Shown here one piece after another: positions 19,126 to 28,920 of a stretch of DNA of 64,000 nt. Numbering within the stretch: position 1 is the first letter of the stretch; each line of letters begins with the position of its first letter. The notes under the pieces are model-generated. The model had not been told where the DNA came from. It saw only the letters and a list, made by a program, of their open reading frames with translations, and did not search any database. The stretch covers positions 1-64,000 of the forward strand of contig JAUXMV010000101.1 of the NCBI GenBank assembly GCA_030683155.1, read 5' to 3'. A program made the translations under genes and the position numbers. The stretch is from Bacteroidales bacterium (GTDB lineage: Bacteria > Bacteroidota > Bacteroidia > Bacteroidales > F082).

Positions 19126-20061
19126 TTATTTTATTAGCGCGTGATATTCGAAAAATGTATTCAAGCCCTGAGAGGAAAAATATTCCGCAACATACTCTTT
19201 TCCAGCATCCGACATTGCAAGCAAAAAGTCACCGCCCCAGGCACCCAACGATTTTAAATGACCATTGAAATCCGGAAAGTAATGCTTCAAAACAGGCTGA
19301 AGAAGGATTCCTGAAAGCAAGGCTTCGTGCCTGTTCATCAGATTGCAGAAGGTTTCGAAGCTTTGGGTTGTTGCAGCCTCGTTACTTATTGCACTTATTT
19401 CGTCGATTGCTTTAGAAAGATCCTGCCCTTCAGTCATTTCATTGAAAGACCTGATACCCTGACTGCTGTCTTTCTTTTGACCTCGATAGACAAAAAACAA
19501 CTTATCATCAAAAACCGGATTAAAATTTGCTTTTTTAACTTCAGGTTTGAGCAGGTTGAGACGGTAAAAGAGCGGGCTTTGAGCATTGGCACATGCGATA
19601 TCGTATCCCGAGCCACCAAGAGAAAAATTCAGTAAAGTGTATGGATCAATTTTTGCCCATTTTGCAAGATTGGCAATGAGTGTGGAGCTTGAACCAAGAC
19701 CCCATTCAGGTTCAAAACCAAGTCTGGTAATGACTTTATAGCTGGTTTTTCCGTCAAAAAGTTCAGGCTTGAGCTGCTTTAAGGTAAGCAGAATCAATTG
19801 CAGTTTCGCACTTTTGGGTCTGTCGTCAGTAGCGATAATATCAATATCAGGTAATTCAAAAGTGGTTTTAAACCACCGTTTTTCAGGAGCAAAAGCAAAC
19901 CATGTTATATGTGGATGGCCCGAACCTTCGAAGGATTCTATTTCAAGTGTCTGACCTAAATTTACAGGAAGTGCAAGTGCATTTGCACCGCGCAGCACAA
20001 GGTATTCTCCGGTAAGGAGTAACTTGCCATTGGAAGTGAAAAGCTGCATTTGTTGCGACAT
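19126..20061 (-). CDS. GYDIA-family GHMP kinase (probable phosphomevalonate kinase step)
   Basis: A 311-aa GHMP-superfamily protein. The start SNGKLLLTGEYLVLRGANAL is typical. The ATP loop region is GLGSSSTLIANLAKW (about 136-150), and the motif GGSGYDIACANA gives the family its name. In this operon mevalonate kinase, diphosphomevalonate decarboxylase and HMG-CoA reductase are accounted for, so the missing step is phosphomevalonate to diphosphomevalonate. That is an inference from context; I do not see the classical phosphomevalonate kinase signatures. The ATG overlaps the upstream TAA by one base (TAATG). Confidence 0.85.
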   Translation of the reverse strand: MSQQMQLFTSNGKLLLTGEYLVLRGANALALPVNLGQTLEIESFEGSGHPHITWFAFAPEKRWFKTTFELPDIDIIATDDRPKSAKLQLILLTLKQLKPELFDGKTSYKVITRLGFEPEWGLGSSSTLIANLAKWAKIDPYTLLNFSLGGSGYDIACANAQSPLFYRLNLLKPEVKKANFNPVFDDKLFFVYRGQKKDSSQGIRSFNEMTEGQDLSKAIDEISAISNEAATTQSFETFCNLMNRHEALLSGILLQPVLKHYFPDFNGHLKSLGAWGGDFLLAMSDAGKEYVAEYFSSQGLNTFFEYHALIK

Positions 20062-21389
20062 TATTTTCTCAAAGAAGCGATGTATTGACCGACGCTGGAA
20101 AAAGACACCTTTTGATCTTTAAAGTGCTCGACTGCGGCATTCTTTTCATTATCGCTTGCTTTGAAGTGATTGAGGATATTGAAAAGGTGCATTTTCATAT
20201 GCCCGGCCTGTATCCCCTTTGTAGTCAATGACTTCACGGCGGAGAAATTGTTTGCAATACCCATCACGGAAGCAATCATCATGAGTTCACGTGCCGAAGG
20301 ATTTCCTAAAAGCTCAAGCGATTGTTTTGCCAGAGGATGCAAACTGGTCAATCCACCTACAGTTCCAACGGCCATCGGTACTTCAAGAATAAAACGGAAA
20401 GTGTCGTTTTCGATCTCAACATAAGAAAGGCTTTTGTATTTTCCTGTGCGCGTGGCATAAGCATGTCCTGCAGCCTCAATGGCTCTGAAATCGTTTCCGG
20501 TAGCAATGGCAACGGAATCGATGCCGTTGTAAATTCCTTTATTATGTGTTGTTGCGCGATACACATCCACTTCAGCAATTTTGACTGCTTTCTCAAATTT
20601 TCGGGCAAACGCTTCACCATTGAGTTTTTCATCAATATTATCAAGTTGATCTAACTTGCATTCAACCCATGTTTTAACAACACATTCAGGTGTATAATTT
20701 GAGAGAATGGCCATGATGATTTCGCACTGCCGATGCTCATCAGACAAATGTATCTGTTCGGAAAGGAAAACCTTTAGTGTCTGACCAAATTCTTCGAGCA
20801 CAGAGTTAATGAAGTTGGCCCCCATTGAATCTTTTGTCTCAAAAGTGACCAGAAACTGATAATAATCTGCAATCTGATCGGTCATATCAATGAGTTCAAT
20901 ATCCAGAATACCTCCACCCCGTTTTTCCATGTTTGCGGTGATGGCACTCACTGATTCTATCAATCTTCTTTTCAGTGATGGAAGCATTGTGAAAAGCACA
21001 TGACTTTCGCCACTCCAGCTGAAATGAACCTGACCGACCTTTTTTGTATCAAGAATTTCTGAATGAAAACCTCCTCTTTCGCTCCAGAACTTTGCCGCAG
21101 CAGAGGCCGCTGCCACAACAGAACTTTCTTCTATCACCATAGGAACCAAATAATTACGTCCGTTTATGACAACATTTGGAGCGATCCCATAAGGAATGTA
21201 GAAGTTGGTAATAGTATTTTCGCTGAATTCATCAAAAAGCTTTTGCTGATCCACATCAGAATGCCAGAAACTTTTTAGTAAACTGACCACCTCACCAGGA
21301 TTTTCGAAATACTCAGCTACCAGCTTAAGTTTTTCTTCCTTTAAAAGCTTGGAAAAGCCACTGATGATGATGTCTCTTTTTCTTCTCAT
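20061..21389 (-). CDS. mvaA: hydroxymethylglutaryl-CoA reductase, class II
   Basis: The 442-aa enzyme converts HMG-CoA to mevalonate. Class II bacterial-type features are visible: the catalytic Glu region with YLVPMVIEESSVVAAASAAA, the DSMGANFINSVLE motif (about 190-202) with the catalytic Asp, and HNKGIYNGIDSVAIATGND with the catalytic Lys near 276. No membrane domain is present, as expected for class II. It is the first gene of the mevalonate operon. The upstream 357 nt (21390-21746) hold no convincing gene. Direction of reaction is taken from the pathway context, since Pseudomonas-like class II enzymes work in mevalonate degradation. Confidence 0.95.
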   Translation of the reverse strand: MRRKRDIIISGFSKLLKEEKLKLVAEYFENPGEVVSLLKSFWHSDVDQQKLFDEFSENTITNFYIPYGIAPNVVINGRNYLVPMVIEESSVVAAASAAAKFWSERGGFHSEILDTKKVGQVHFSWSGESHVLFTMLPSLKRRLIESVSAITANMEKRGGGILDIELIDMTDQIADYYQFLVTFETKDSMGANFINSVLEEFGQTLKVFLSEQIHLSDEHRQCEIIMAILSNYTPECVVKTWVECKLDQLDNIDEKLNGEAFARKFEKAVKIAEVDVYRATTHNKGIYNGIDSVAIATGNDFRAIEAAGHAYATRTGKYKSLSYVEIENDTFRFILEVPMAVGTVGGLTSLHPLAKQSLELLGNPSARELMMIASVMGIANNFSAVKSLTTKGIQAGHMKMHLFNILNHFKASDNEKNAAVEHFKDQKVSFSSVGQYIASLRK

Positions 21390-21746
21390 GGTTGAATGTG
21401 TGTTGGTTACACAACAGTAATCCTTTTTGACAGAACAAAGTAACGCAATAAATGTTTAACGGTCAACAGATTTGTTCTGAAAATGACGAATGTTTGATTT
21501 GTTTATTTCCTGAAGCCGTTATTAAAAGTCAGCAAACAACAATTTCTTGCCACTTCTACTAAACCAAGTATATTTTCATACCGCAATGTTCTTAGTGTAA
21601 AAGCATCAATTTTGAAAAACGACTTAATGAAAAGGAGTAGCTCAGGCGTCTCTTTGCGAAGAATTATGCCAATCATCAGATTGTGAAATTTTTTCAATGG
21701 AATTGAGTAAATTTGGAGCCTGAATCAACTTGGAAGGAGCTCAAAT
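21390..21746. other. intergenic region between divergent mvaA and DUF1456 genes
   Basis: 357 nt without a supportable gene; a 64-codon minus-strand frame shows no recognisable features. It must hold the mevalonate operon promoter, though I find no clear TAnnTTTG box on that strand close to mvaA. On the plus strand TAAATTTG (21708-21715) and a strong Shine-Dalgarno GGAAGGAG (21732-21739) precede the next gene. Confidence 0.5.
21708..21715 (+). promoter_or_regulatory. candidate -7 element for the DUF1456 gene
   Basis: TAAATTTG fits TAnnTTTG. It is followed by GGAAGGAG seven nt before the ATG at 21747, an unusually good Shine-Dalgarno sequence for this genome. Confidence 0.45.
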
Positions 21747-22229
21747 ATGAACAATAACGACATCTTACGGCGTATTCGCTTTATTTTCGATTTTAATGAT
21801 ACGAAAATGATGGAACTTTTTGCGCTTGGTGGAGAAGAAGCAAGCCGTGCTGAAATCAGTGATTGGCTGAAAAAAGATGAAGACCCTGATTTCAAAGGTA
21901 TTTACGACAAACAACTTGCTGTATTTCTGAGTGGACTAATCATAAAAAAACGCGGCAAAAAGGATGGCGTTCAACCTCCTCCTGAAAAAAAGCTAAACAA
22001 TAACATTGTTTTCAGAAAACTGAAAATTGCTTTAAACCTTAAAGACACTGACATTTTAGAGATACTGGAATTGGCAGGAATGCGTATCAGCACGCACGAG
22101 TTAAGTGCTTTTTTTCGCAATCCAAACCAGAGTCAGTACCGACCTTGCAAAGATCAGGTGTTGCGTAATTTCCTGCAGGGCTTGCAAATAAAACTCAAGC
22201 GAGTGCCAACTGATTCGGAGACGCCTTAA
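21747..22229 (+). CDS. DUF1456 (YehS-like) family protein
   Basis: The 160-aa protein consists of two copies of a domain of about 65 residues. The first (about 1-70) begins NNDILRRIRFIFDFND, and the second (about 82-150) begins NNIVFRKLKIALNLKDTD; each ends in a segment such as QLAVFLSGLIIKKRG or QVLRNFLQGLQIKLKR. This twofold DUF1456 layout is that of E. coli YehS, which has no firmly established function. It is a single-gene transcript with a good ribosome-binding site. Confidence 0.9.
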   Translation: MNNNDILRRIRFIFDFNDTKMMELFALGGEEASRAEISDWLKKDEDPDFKGIYDKQLAVFLSGLIIKKRGKKDGVQPPPEKKLNNNIVFRKLKIALNLKDTDILEILELAGMRISTHELSAFFRNPNQSQYRPCKDQVLRNFLQGLQIKLKRVPTDSETP

Positions 22230-22381
22230 AAGCATCCGCTAAAGCGTATTGTTTTTACTAAATAACTTGATTTAAGCAAGTTAAGAGCGATTATCATTCT
22301 TATGGTTCTAGCTTTCAGCAAAAATAAGTTATTCTTTTTATTTTGCTAAGGAGATATATTAGCGGGTTAAAAAGAAAACAA

Positions 22382-22413
22382 AAACGGCTTCAATACAGAT
22401 ATTGAAGCCGTTT
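22382..22413 (-). terminator. terminator of the SusC/SusD operon
   Basis: A perfect 14-bp inverted repeat, AAACGGCTTCAATA with its complement, encloses a CAGA loop. On the minus strand it is followed by TTTTTGTTTTCTTTTT. It lies about 40 nt past the SusD stop and may also stop transcripts from the convergent DUF1456 gene. Confidence 0.85.
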
Positions 22414-22454
22414 ATCAAAAAACCAGAGAGGTTTAGGGATGCACTAACCAATTA

Positions 22455-23891
22455 TTATTTGTCCCAGAACAATTTTGTACTTAATTTATCTCCGCCAATT
22501 TTTGCTGCAGCAGCATTATAATTGACAGCATTAAGTGTCTGTTCGTTGATAGGATATGTATGTCTTCTGGGTACAGCACCATCAGCAGATTCAGCAGGAG
22601 CCGGAGGGGGTGCCAACACAGGATATTTGAGCCTTCTATAGGATGTCCAGCCTTCAAAACCTCTTACATAGAATGACAGCCATGCCTGAGTGCCGATTTT
22701 TTGTTTCCAGTCGCCGGCAGCGGTTGCATAAGCAACATCAGCGCGTGCCATATAGGTGTTGGCATCAGCTTCAGAAACGCCCCAATATTCCATTGAGGAT
22801 TTGATACCATTGGCATACCATTGCGCTGCTGTACCGCCAACACTGAATCCTCTTTCAGCTGCTTCAGCCAGATAAAATGCTAATTCTGTGTAGTTTAACA
22901 TAACCGCAGCATAAGTAGCTTCTTCTATTCTTTCACTCACATGAGAATGTTGTGAATAAGCACTGCTCTCTCCGTAAACACCACCACGATAAGTGTCACC
23001 GTTAATTTCGAAATATTTTGGTCTGCGCGGGTCATTCATTGCATTCATCATATTGACTATGGAACTTGCTGGAACAAAATCATTGCGTCCGCTTTGAACG
23101 AGATCCTGAAAAAGTGGATTAGAATTCGCTCCGCCTGGGTATGCAAATTCACAAGCTTCACCATAACCAAAACCATTGGCATAAGCACCTTCAACATAAG
23201 TTTTTGCCAAAGCGGCATCAACAGTTGAAATCGTTATTCCCATTTTTACGATCTGTGTATTTGCGAACTTTTTCCACATTGCCACATCGCCACCAAGCAT
23301 TAAATCATCTGCTCCAAAACATTCATTGGAGGCATCCAATCCGTCAGCAGCTGCTTTGGCTCTAACCAAAAGGTCTTTGTAAACAGTAAAAGCATCGTCA
23401 TAAACAGGTGAGATGTTATCCACATCAAGTGCTTCAGTATAAGGAACGTCACCAAATACATCAATCATTTGCTGATAAGTGTAAACCTCAACAAGATCGA
23501 TAACAAACATTTTATTTCTTTTCACAGCTATTGCTTCATCACCTTCAGCAACTTCAAGTTCTATCAGTCGTCGTGCTTCCTTGAGGTCATTCAAAATATC
23601 ACGATAATAAATTCTGAAGAGGGTGCTTCCGATATTGCGGTTTACAACATCATAGTTTGCTTCATCCACATAGGTGGTTTCTGTCCAGTACTGTGCAAAC
23701 AGTTTCCAGTTATTTACGTTAACATTGGTGTTTGAGTACATATCTGCTAAGGCTTTTTGGGCATTGGCAAAAAGGAACTGTCCGGGCACTTCCACGGCTC
23801 TTTTCTTGTCGGTATTGAAATCCTCGAAATTCTTCGTACAGGATATCGTCAATCCGATCAAAATCAATAATATAAGATGTATTTTTTTCAT
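22455..23891 (-). CDS. SusD/RagB-family outer-membrane lipoprotein
   Basis: A 478-aa surface lipoprotein that acts as the substrate-capturing lid of the SusC transporter encoded directly upstream. The signal sequence ends in a lipobox with Cys18 (LTISCTKNF). The body has the TPR-like helical pattern of the SusD fold, for example LNDLKEARRLIELEV and a QQMIDVFGDVPYTEAL segment typical of the family. It follows susC by 13 nt. No glycosidase, sulfatase or peptidase gene is adjacent, so the substrate (glycan or peptide) cannot be inferred. Confidence 0.92.
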   Translation of the reverse strand: MKKIHLILLILIGLTISCTKNFEDFNTDKKRAVEVPGQFLFANAQKALADMYSNTNVNVNNWKLFAQYWTETTYVDEANYDVVNRNIGSTLFRIYYRDILNDLKEARRLIELEVAEGDEAIAVKRNKMFVIDLVEVYTYQQMIDVFGDVPYTEALDVDNISPVYDDAFTVYKDLLVRAKAAADGLDASNECFGADDLMLGGDVAMWKKFANTQIVKMGITISTVDAALAKTYVEGAYANGFGYGEACEFAYPGGANSNPLFQDLVQSGRNDFVPASSIVNMMNAMNDPRRPKYFEINGDTYRGGVYGESSAYSQHSHVSERIEEATYAAVMLNYTELAFYLAEAAERGFSVGGTAAQWYANGIKSSMEYWGVSEADANTYMARADVAYATAAGDWKQKIGTQAWLSFYVRGFEGWTSYRRLKYPVLAPPPAPAESADGAVPRRHTYPINEQTLNAVNYNAAAAKIGGDKLSTKLFWDK

Positions 23892-23904
23892 TTTTCTTCA
23901 GATT

Positions 23905-26900
23905 TTAGAATTGCAAATTAACACTGAAACCCACATTTCTTGTGGTTGGCATAACGCCGCTCTGCCATCCCTGAACATTACCAGAACTCTGGCTTGATTC
24001 AGGATCTGCATGAGGAAGGTTTTTATGCAGAATCCAAAGGTTTGAGCCAACCAAACTGAATGTTGCACCTTGAATCCATCCTGATTTTGCAATCAGGTTT
24101 CCAGGCAAACTATAAGACAGAACTACTTCACGCAATTTAATGTAGGAGGCATCATATACAAATGCCATATTTGGGTTTCTTGAATAACCGAATACACGGT
24201 AGTCACCACCTTCAACACGCTTATTGTTAGGAGTTCCGTCAGCAAAAACGCCTTCAAGAATAAGCCCTCCTCCATCGGAAACAGGATTACGTACAGGATT
24301 GCCAAGATCGTTGATGAATGAGGTTTCAGCATACAAACCCGTTGCCATACCATACCACATATCAAGTGAAAATACGCTTCCACCTTTTTGCCAGTCGATT
24401 AGGAAACTACCTGACCAGTTTTTGTAACTGAATTTGTTGTTTAAACCTAAATTCCAGTCTGGGTTTATATTTCCAAGAATTTTATCAGAGGTTGTGGTTC
24501 TGAGATAATAACCATTGGCTCCAACTGTTTTCTGACCATTTGTATAGACATAATCTGTACCTTGGATAGCTCCATAAGGTTCACCTACTCTTGCATTGAT
24601 GGAAACACCACCTTGCAATGCAGCTAACTGAAGGTTATCAATTCCTTCTGCTAAAGACACAACTTCATTGTTGTTTTTTGCCCAGTTAAGAACAACATCC
24701 CAGCGAAAATCCTTGCTTAACATAGGTGTACCAAAAACCATTACTTCGACACCTTGATTCTGAACCTCTCCTGCATTGACAAACTTTGAGGAATATCCCG
24801 TTGCAGATGAGATCGCAACTGGCATAATCTGATTTACTGTATTATTTTTATAGACAGACAAATCAAATCCCAGTCTTTTATTCAATGTAATCAACTCAAG
24901 ACCAGCTTCAAGACTTGTTGTGTTTTCAGGTTTGAGCGCGTCATTATTTTTAGTACTTGGAAGAGAAAATAATGCAGTTCCGCTAAAAGTTGTATTCTGC
25001 GCATAGGTGTCTTTGATACTTCCCCATGGAGCATCATTACCAACCTGAGCATATCCAACTCTGAGTTTACCCAACTGTAACCAATCAGCTTCCAGGTTGT
25101 TTGAAAACAACCAACTGGCTGAAATTGAAGGATAGAAATAAGCATTGTTATCTTTTGGCAAAGTAGATGATTGGTCTCTTCTGACTGTGGCATCTACAAA
25201 AAGATAATTTTTATATCCTAAGGATGCATTGGCAAAAACACCATTAACACCAACTTCAGTAAGCCTTTCTTCGGGATTACGCATAGGGTTGGCACTGTTT
25301 GCCAAAGAATATAATCCAGGAACAATAAGACCACCATCGGTTGAAGCAAATACCTGATCAACTTTTGTACGACGTATGTTAGTTCCAACTAAAGCGTTAA
25401 GGTTAAAGTTTTCATCTAACTGATTATAATAACGCAACATAAGATCCATATTGGACTCCATAAAAGTCCTGTTAAATCTGGAGTATCCTGAAGTAACATC
25501 CGGGCGTCCAACACCAAATTCGCCTGAGCCTGAGCCAACGGCTTTGCGCTCTTCCTGAATTTCATCATAAGTGTCGACTGCTGCGCGACCCATCAAACTA
25601 AGGTGGCTTGTAATTTTCCAATCAGCTTGCAGAAAACCGATGATGCGGTTTCTTTCATCTGTTTCATAATTTTCAAATCTCTGAAAATATGGATTATCCC
25701 AATATGCAGGAGCCAAATCGAAAGGTGAATTTGGATTCCAGGTAATATTACGACCTGTTTTTTCATAAAGCTCTTCCTGCATTTTGTAATCAACATTGGT
25801 TTGCATCCACTGTCTGAAAGAAGACATCGTGTTGTCACTGTAACCTGTATAGTTACGTCCTAAACCTTTTGTGTTTACATAATTTGCAGAAGCTGTTACT
25901 GTAAGGTCTTTTACAACATCATATGAACCGCTGAATAAAATATTGTTGCGTTTAAGTGAACTGTTTGGTAAAATACCTTTCTGATCAAAATTGGTATATG
26001 ACAACCTGAAAGTGCCATTATCGCTTCCACCATTAACATCCACACTGTTTGAAAGAGTCATCGGAGTTTCAAAGAAGTAATCTGGTCCATTGGCAGCAGC
26101 TGTCCATGGAGTTTTTTTATGATAATTTGGGGAAGCAGGATCGTATGAATCCCATTGAAAAAGACTGAAACTTGGATCAAATTTTTGTCCCATTGAAGCA
26201 TCTTCATAGGTTGGAACAGTATAATCTGTGACACCGTCGCCATCAACATCCCAAACATATTCAAAACCTGCATATGGATCATCTCCATAATAAGGTCCGT
26301 AACCAGCGCCATATTCAAGTTGGTATTTTGGGAAAGTACTTTTGTCAATAGAACCAGTTGTAATGCTAGAGTTAATATTTACTCCAAAAGCTTTCTTACC
26401 ACCGACTTGTTTTTTGCCTTTTTTTGTGGTAATAATAATAACCCCGTTAGCTGCACGTGCTCCATACAGTGCAGTTGCAGCAGCACCTTTTAGGATGTTC
26501 ATCGACTCAATATCGTTCGGGTTGATATCGGCTGCGGCATTACCGTAGTCAAAACCACTGCGTCCCGAAATTTGACCGGCATTGTTTGTATTATCATTGT
26601 TGATTGGAATACCATCCACAATAAACAAAGCCTGATTGTTTTGGGTCAATGAAGAGTTTCCCCTGATGACCACATTGCTCGAGCCACCCATATTGTTACT
26701 CGAACGCACCTGCACACCTGCGGCACGTCCTGAAAGCGAATTGATAAAGTTATCGCGTTTAACTGTGTTTAGCTCGTCTCCGCCAACTTCCTGGGTTGCA
26801 TAACCCAGTGATTTTTTCTCGCGGGAGATACCTAATGCAGTTACAACAACTTCATCAATCTGAAAAACACCCGGCTCCATCACAATATTGATTGTGGTTT

Positions 26901-27165
26901 GGTTTCCGATGGCAACTTCCAGTGTTTTCATAGAAACATAGGAAAATACCAGTGTTCGGTGCTCCGGAAGCACATTAATAGTAAAATTACCATCAATGTC
27001 AGTAATGGCTCCAATGGTAGTCCCTTTGATCTGAATCGTTACGCCAGGGATTCCAAGGCCATCCTGTGAGCTGGTGACTTTACCCTTTATGGAGCGTGAT
27101 TGCGCAAATGCGCTTCCTGCTGCCACCAAAAGTAATAACACCAACAAAAGTGTAATTTTTCTCAT
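23905..27165 (-). CDS. SusC/RagA-family TonB-linked outer-membrane transporter
   Basis: A 1086-aa TonB-dependent transporter. It starts at MRKITLLLVLL with a signal peptide ending at about residue 22 (GSAFAQ). A carboxypeptidase-D regulatory-like domain follows (about 25-105), beginning SIKGKVTSSQDGLGIPGVT. Then come the SusC signature region with SLGYATQEVGGDELN, the plug, and the 22-strand barrel ending in aromatic NVGFSVNLQF. An ATG 78 nt upstream would add a non-signal extension, so 27165 is preferred. With the SusD downstream it forms one nutrient importer. Confidence 0.94.
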   Translation of the reverse strand: MRKITLLLVLLLLVAAGSAFAQSRSIKGKVTSSQDGLGIPGVTIQIKGTTIGAITDIDGNFTINVLPEHRTLVFSYVSMKTLEVAIGNQTTINIVMEPGVFQIDEVVVTALGISREKKSLGYATQEVGGDELNTVKRDNFINSLSGRAAGVQVRSSNNMGGSSNVVIRGNSSLTQNNQALFIVDGIPINNDNTNNAGQISGRSGFDYGNAAADINPNDIESMNILKGAAATALYGARAANGVIIITTKKGKKQVGGKKAFGVNINSSITTGSIDKSTFPKYQLEYGAGYGPYYGDDPYAGFEYVWDVDGDGVTDYTVPTYEDASMGQKFDPSFSLFQWDSYDPASPNYHKKTPWTAAANGPDYFFETPMTLSNSVDVNGGSDNGTFRLSYTNFDQKGILPNSSLKRNNILFSGSYDVVKDLTVTASANYVNTKGLGRNYTGYSDNTMSSFRQWMQTNVDYKMQEELYEKTGRNITWNPNSPFDLAPAYWDNPYFQRFENYETDERNRIIGFLQADWKITSHLSLMGRAAVDTYDEIQEERKAVGSGSGEFGVGRPDVTSGYSRFNRTFMESNMDLMLRYYNQLDENFNLNALVGTNIRRTKVDQVFASTDGGLIVPGLYSLANSANPMRNPEERLTEVGVNGVFANASLGYKNYLFVDATVRRDQSSTLPKDNNAYFYPSISASWLFSNNLEADWLQLGKLRVGYAQVGNDAPWGSIKDTYAQNTTFSGTALFSLPSTKNNDALKPENTTSLEAGLELITLNKRLGFDLSVYKNNTVNQIMPVAISSATGYSSKFVNAGEVQNQGVEVMVFGTPMLSKDFRWDVVLNWAKNNNEVVSLAEGIDNLQLAALQGGVSINARVGEPYGAIQGTDYVYTNGQKTVGANGYYLRTTTSDKILGNINPDWNLGLNNKFSYKNWSGSFLIDWQKGGSVFSLDMWYGMATGLYAETSFINDLGNPVRNPVSDGGGLILEGVFADGTPNNKRVEGGDYRVFGYSRNPNMAFVYDASYIKLREVVLSYSLPGNLIAKSGWIQGATFSLVGSNLWILHKNLPHADPESSQSSGNVQGWQSGVMPTTRNVGFSVNLQF

Positions 27166-27304
27166 ACTGTTGAATTTTGGTAAGTGATTTTGGTTAATAC
27201 ATAAAACATCTGCGCTTCTTTTTTCATTCAAGAATTTACGCAAAATGTGCCGAAAAGTAATGAGAAATGATTTGCTATCAACATATCTATATAATAAGAT
27301 AAAA

Positions 27305-27336
27305 AAAATGTTAATTTTTTCTAAAATGTTAATTTT
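27305..27336. promoter_or_regulatory. direct repeat upstream of susC
   Basis: AAAATGTTAATTTT occurs exactly twice (27305-27318 and 27323-27336), 18 nt apart, 140-170 nt before the susC start. It is a candidate operator for a SusC/SusD regulator, though the very AT-rich context (27166-27480) makes chance repeats more likely. The rest of the 448-nt gap to 27613 shows no gene. Confidence 0.35.
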
Positions 27337-27613
27337 CCAGTAACAACTATGCTATTATTTTATTGATTGATTGCAACTTAATTTTTTTTAAAAAATCCCG
27401 CAACTTTTTAAAAAACCCAATAAGATCAAAGAAAATATTGATTTTTCTTAGGTTCTCTGGTCACTATTTTGATTTTTTAACAAGGTAATCAGAAGCAAAT
27501 TGCCTAATAGCTATTGCATCCAGTAAAGAAAATTAGGTGCTTTTTTTGAAGGAAGGAAAAACAACAAAAATGGCATGTAGACTATGTTCAATATTTTTCG
27601 CTTGGAAAGGATT

Positions 27614-28636
27614 TTATTCTGGCTGAAAATCTTTGATCTTACTCTTATGATGCGCATTGGCATGCACTTTACCTTTTCGAAGAACCCGCTGAACTTCTTC
27701 TGGTAAAGCATTCACTTGCATACAATCTTCGGAACAGCAACGTTCGTATTTTGAAGCGCAGTTTTCGCATTGAATAAAAAGCATATGGCATGCATTATTG
27801 GCACAATTGACATGTGTATCCGCCGGCGCGCCGCATTGGTGACAGCGAGCTATAATGTGCTCCGTGACACGCTCACCCATTCGTTCATCAAAAACAAAAT
27901 TTTTGCCTGTAAATTTGCTCTCGAGTCCTTTCTGTCTCACCTGATGCGCATAATTGATAACACCTCCCTTGAGCTGGAAAACATTCTCAAAGCCTTTGTG
28001 CCGGAGGTAAGCAGAAAACTTTTCGCAGCGAATACCACCTGTACAATACAACATAATATTATCAGGTTTTCTTTCTTCAAGCATCTCCACAATCACTGGA
28101 ATCGAATCTTTGTAGGTGTCTACATCAGGTAAAATTGCAGCCTCAAAATGTCCTACCTCATGCTCATAATGATTGCGAAGATCTATTACAACTGTATTTG
28201 GTTCGTTGAGTTTTTCGTTATAGGTGCTGGCATCAAGGTGTTTTCCAACATTGTAAATATCAAACTCACTGTTGATGAGGCCGTCAGACAAAATTTTAAA
28301 CTTCACCTGAATTTTCAGCATATAAAATGATTTTCCATCATCTTCAACAGCATGGTTAAGCAATACACCTTTTATATAGGGGTGATTCTGAATATACCCT
28401 TCGAAAACCTCAAGATGATGCTCCGGCACACTGATTTGTGCATTGATACCCTCGGCAGCAACATAAATTCTTCCAAAAACCTGCATCTCTGTAAATCTGA
28501 TAAAAAGTTCATCCCTGAATTGCTGAGGGTCGGCAATTTCGATGAACTTGTAAAACGACAAGGTAACCCTTCTAAATGGCTCTTCGTGTAGACGCTTTTT
28601 CAGAATTTCTTTTTCAATTTTGTTATGCAGAATCAT
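27614..28636 (-). CDS. trhO: oxygen-dependent tRNA uridine(34) hydroxylase (rhodanese domain)
   Basis: The 340-aa protein matches the YceA/TrhO family, which forms 5-hydroxyuridine at the wobble position of certain tRNAs. It has an N-terminal acylphosphatase-like/ferredoxin-fold domain (about 20-115, with IYVAAEGINAQISVP). A rhodanese domain follows (about 135-235) with the active-site loop MLYCTGGIRCEKFSAYL. The C-terminus is Cys-rich (CHQCGAP, CANNACH, CENCASKYERCC), probably zinc-binding. Length and layout are normal for the family. It is divergent from mfd. Confidence 0.93.
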   Translation of the reverse strand: MILHNKIEKEILKKRLHEEPFRRVTLSFYKFIEIADPQQFRDELFIRFTEMQVFGRIYVAAEGINAQISVPEHHLEVFEGYIQNHPYIKGVLLNHAVEDDGKSFYMLKIQVKFKILSDGLINSEFDIYNVGKHLDASTYNEKLNEPNTVVIDLRNHYEHEVGHFEAAILPDVDTYKDSIPVIVEMLEERKPDNIMLYCTGGIRCEKFSAYLRHKGFENVFQLKGGVINYAHQVRQKGLESKFTGKNFVFDERMGERVTEHIIARCHQCGAPADTHVNCANNACHMLFIQCENCASKYERCCSEDCMQVNALPEEVQRVLRKGKVHANAHHKSKIKDFQPE

Positions 28637-28773
28637 TCTAAATAATTTTTGGCAAAAGTAGAAAAAGTAAGTAAGTCAAAAGAATAGGAAAGCGATTTTG
28701 AATTTATAATATGATTTTATATGGCTAAATCTTACTTTGATAGTACATTTACACTCATAATAATTGTCTTTTT

Positions 28774-28813
28774 CTTAGTGCAACTTAGTGGCTTCTTGGT
28801 GGCTCTCTGTGCA
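28774..28813. repeat. four tandem degenerate 10-bp units (CTTAGTG-like)
   Basis: Successive units read CTTAGTGCAA, CTTAGTGGCTT, CTTGGTGGCT and CTCTGTGCAA. They lie in the 284-nt gap between trhO and mfd (28637-28920), where a frame of 81 codons looks spurious. From memory, similar CTTNGTGNCTTNGTGG strings occur as interspersed repeats in many bacteria; unverified here. Confidence 0.4.
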
Positions 28814-28920
28814 ACAGCTATATTGCAGGGCTGCCAAAAGAATCACAGTATTGTACAAAGAAATAATGGATTCAGAACCCAGAAATTAAACCTTTACGCA
28901 TCAAAAGATTTAGGCCAGAT

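Noticed and set aside
21503-21697. 64-codon minus-strand frame upstream of mvaA
   Set aside because: No family, no ribosome-binding site, no conserved pattern; likely chance.
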